Made by a program: the position numbers and the translations under genes
The notes under the pieces: model-generated
Told to the model about the DNA's origin: nothing
Database searches by the model: none
The model's input: only the letters and a program-made list of their open reading frames with translations
Shown: positions 63,811 through 64,000 of the stretch, in pieces
Numbering within the stretch: position 1 is the first letter of the stretch
How the letters are laid out: each line of letters opens with the position of its first letter
From: Anthonomus grandis grandis
Lineage: Eukaryota; Arthropoda; Insecta; Coleoptera; Curculionidae
Reading direction: 5' to 3'
Assembly: GCF_022605725.1 (NCBI RefSeq)
Contig: NC_065561.1
Location: forward strand, 19,506,256-19,570,255
Length of the DNA: 64,000 nt

Positions 63811-63952
63811 GATTCAAAATTCGCGCCAATATACAAACTTGAACTGGCGACCTAGTGGTCGGTTCCAGAACCCTCCAACTTTCTGAGTGTGTTCAGAGAT
63901 GTCACGAGGTATGCCTGATACCATTGAGAGCTATTTTCTTTGGAAATGTTTA
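63811..63952. repeat. Conserved GC-richer module, copy 4
   Basis: Same module, closest to copy 2, with CTAGTGGTCGG replacing CTAGCGGTCGG and GGTTCCAGAACC at the centre. Confidence 0.8.
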
Positions 63953-64000
63953 ATCGTTTGGCCTGGAATCCTTACTCAATAATTAAATAATTACAGACCG

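Larger units (their letters stand above)
62436..64000. repeat. About 950-bp higher-order tandem repeat, running off the window
   Basis: The landmark GATTCAAAATTCGCGCC lies at 62436, 62860, 63381 and 63811, spacings of 424, 521 and 430 bp. The alternate spacings define a dimeric unit of 945-951 bp; for example, the sequence at 63049 recurs at the window's last base. Each dimer also has a segment (about 62635-62815 and 63575-63770) related to the 193-bp repeat, with CCAGGCACTCAAAGTG and GGCACTCAAATGCCTGG. Minus-strand open frames at 62417-62697 fall inside a repeat unit and are not called genes. Confidence 0.9.

Overview
The window looks like AT-rich nuclear DNA from an animal, most likely an insect or other arthropod. 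The reasons are spliced exons of a secretin-family (class B) receptor, very short exons with GT-AG borders, an insect-style fold-back element and several large satellite families. I could not identify the species. There are no bacterial-type genes, rRNA or tRNA genes, or CRISPR arrays.

Left end (1 to 2320): AT-rich non-coding DNA, a fold-back (MITE-like) element at 1101-1325, and two phase-compatible minus-strand exons (2109-2202, then 1581-1789). Together they encode the extracellular hormone-receptor (HRM) domain of a class B GPCR. The membrane-spanning exons should lie off the left edge.

Centre (2321 to 49578): one uninterrupted satellite array of about 47 kb. Its core is about 90 head-to-tail monomers with a strict 506-bp period. 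Each 506-bp monomer is a 366-bp ancestral unit in which 140 bp was duplicated. The right border still holds three diverged 362-364-bp units without the duplication. Shared marker variants reveal nested higher-order duplications of 3, 4, 6 and 10-12 monomers. Two haplotypes of the 140-bp half, with recombinants between them, are visible. A candidate 5' exon with a strong splice donor lies just beyond the array (49704 to about 49803, minus strand). If it belongs to the receptor gene, the satellite fills almost all of one roughly 47.5-kb intron. If not, the array sits directly upstream of the receptor's visible exons.

Right end (49580 to 64000): no convincing gene body, but four further repeat families. 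They are a 653-bp tandem dimer (50450-51742), a 185-bp array of about five units (51743-52640), a 193-bp hairpin-bearing family in two arrays (54090-55750 and 57885-61392) plus a solitary unit, and a roughly 950-bp higher-order repeat (62436 to the window end). The last one contains relatives of the 193-bp unit and a conserved, GC-richer module of about 140 bp. The overall picture is a receptor gene's 5' part embedded in satellite-dense DNA.
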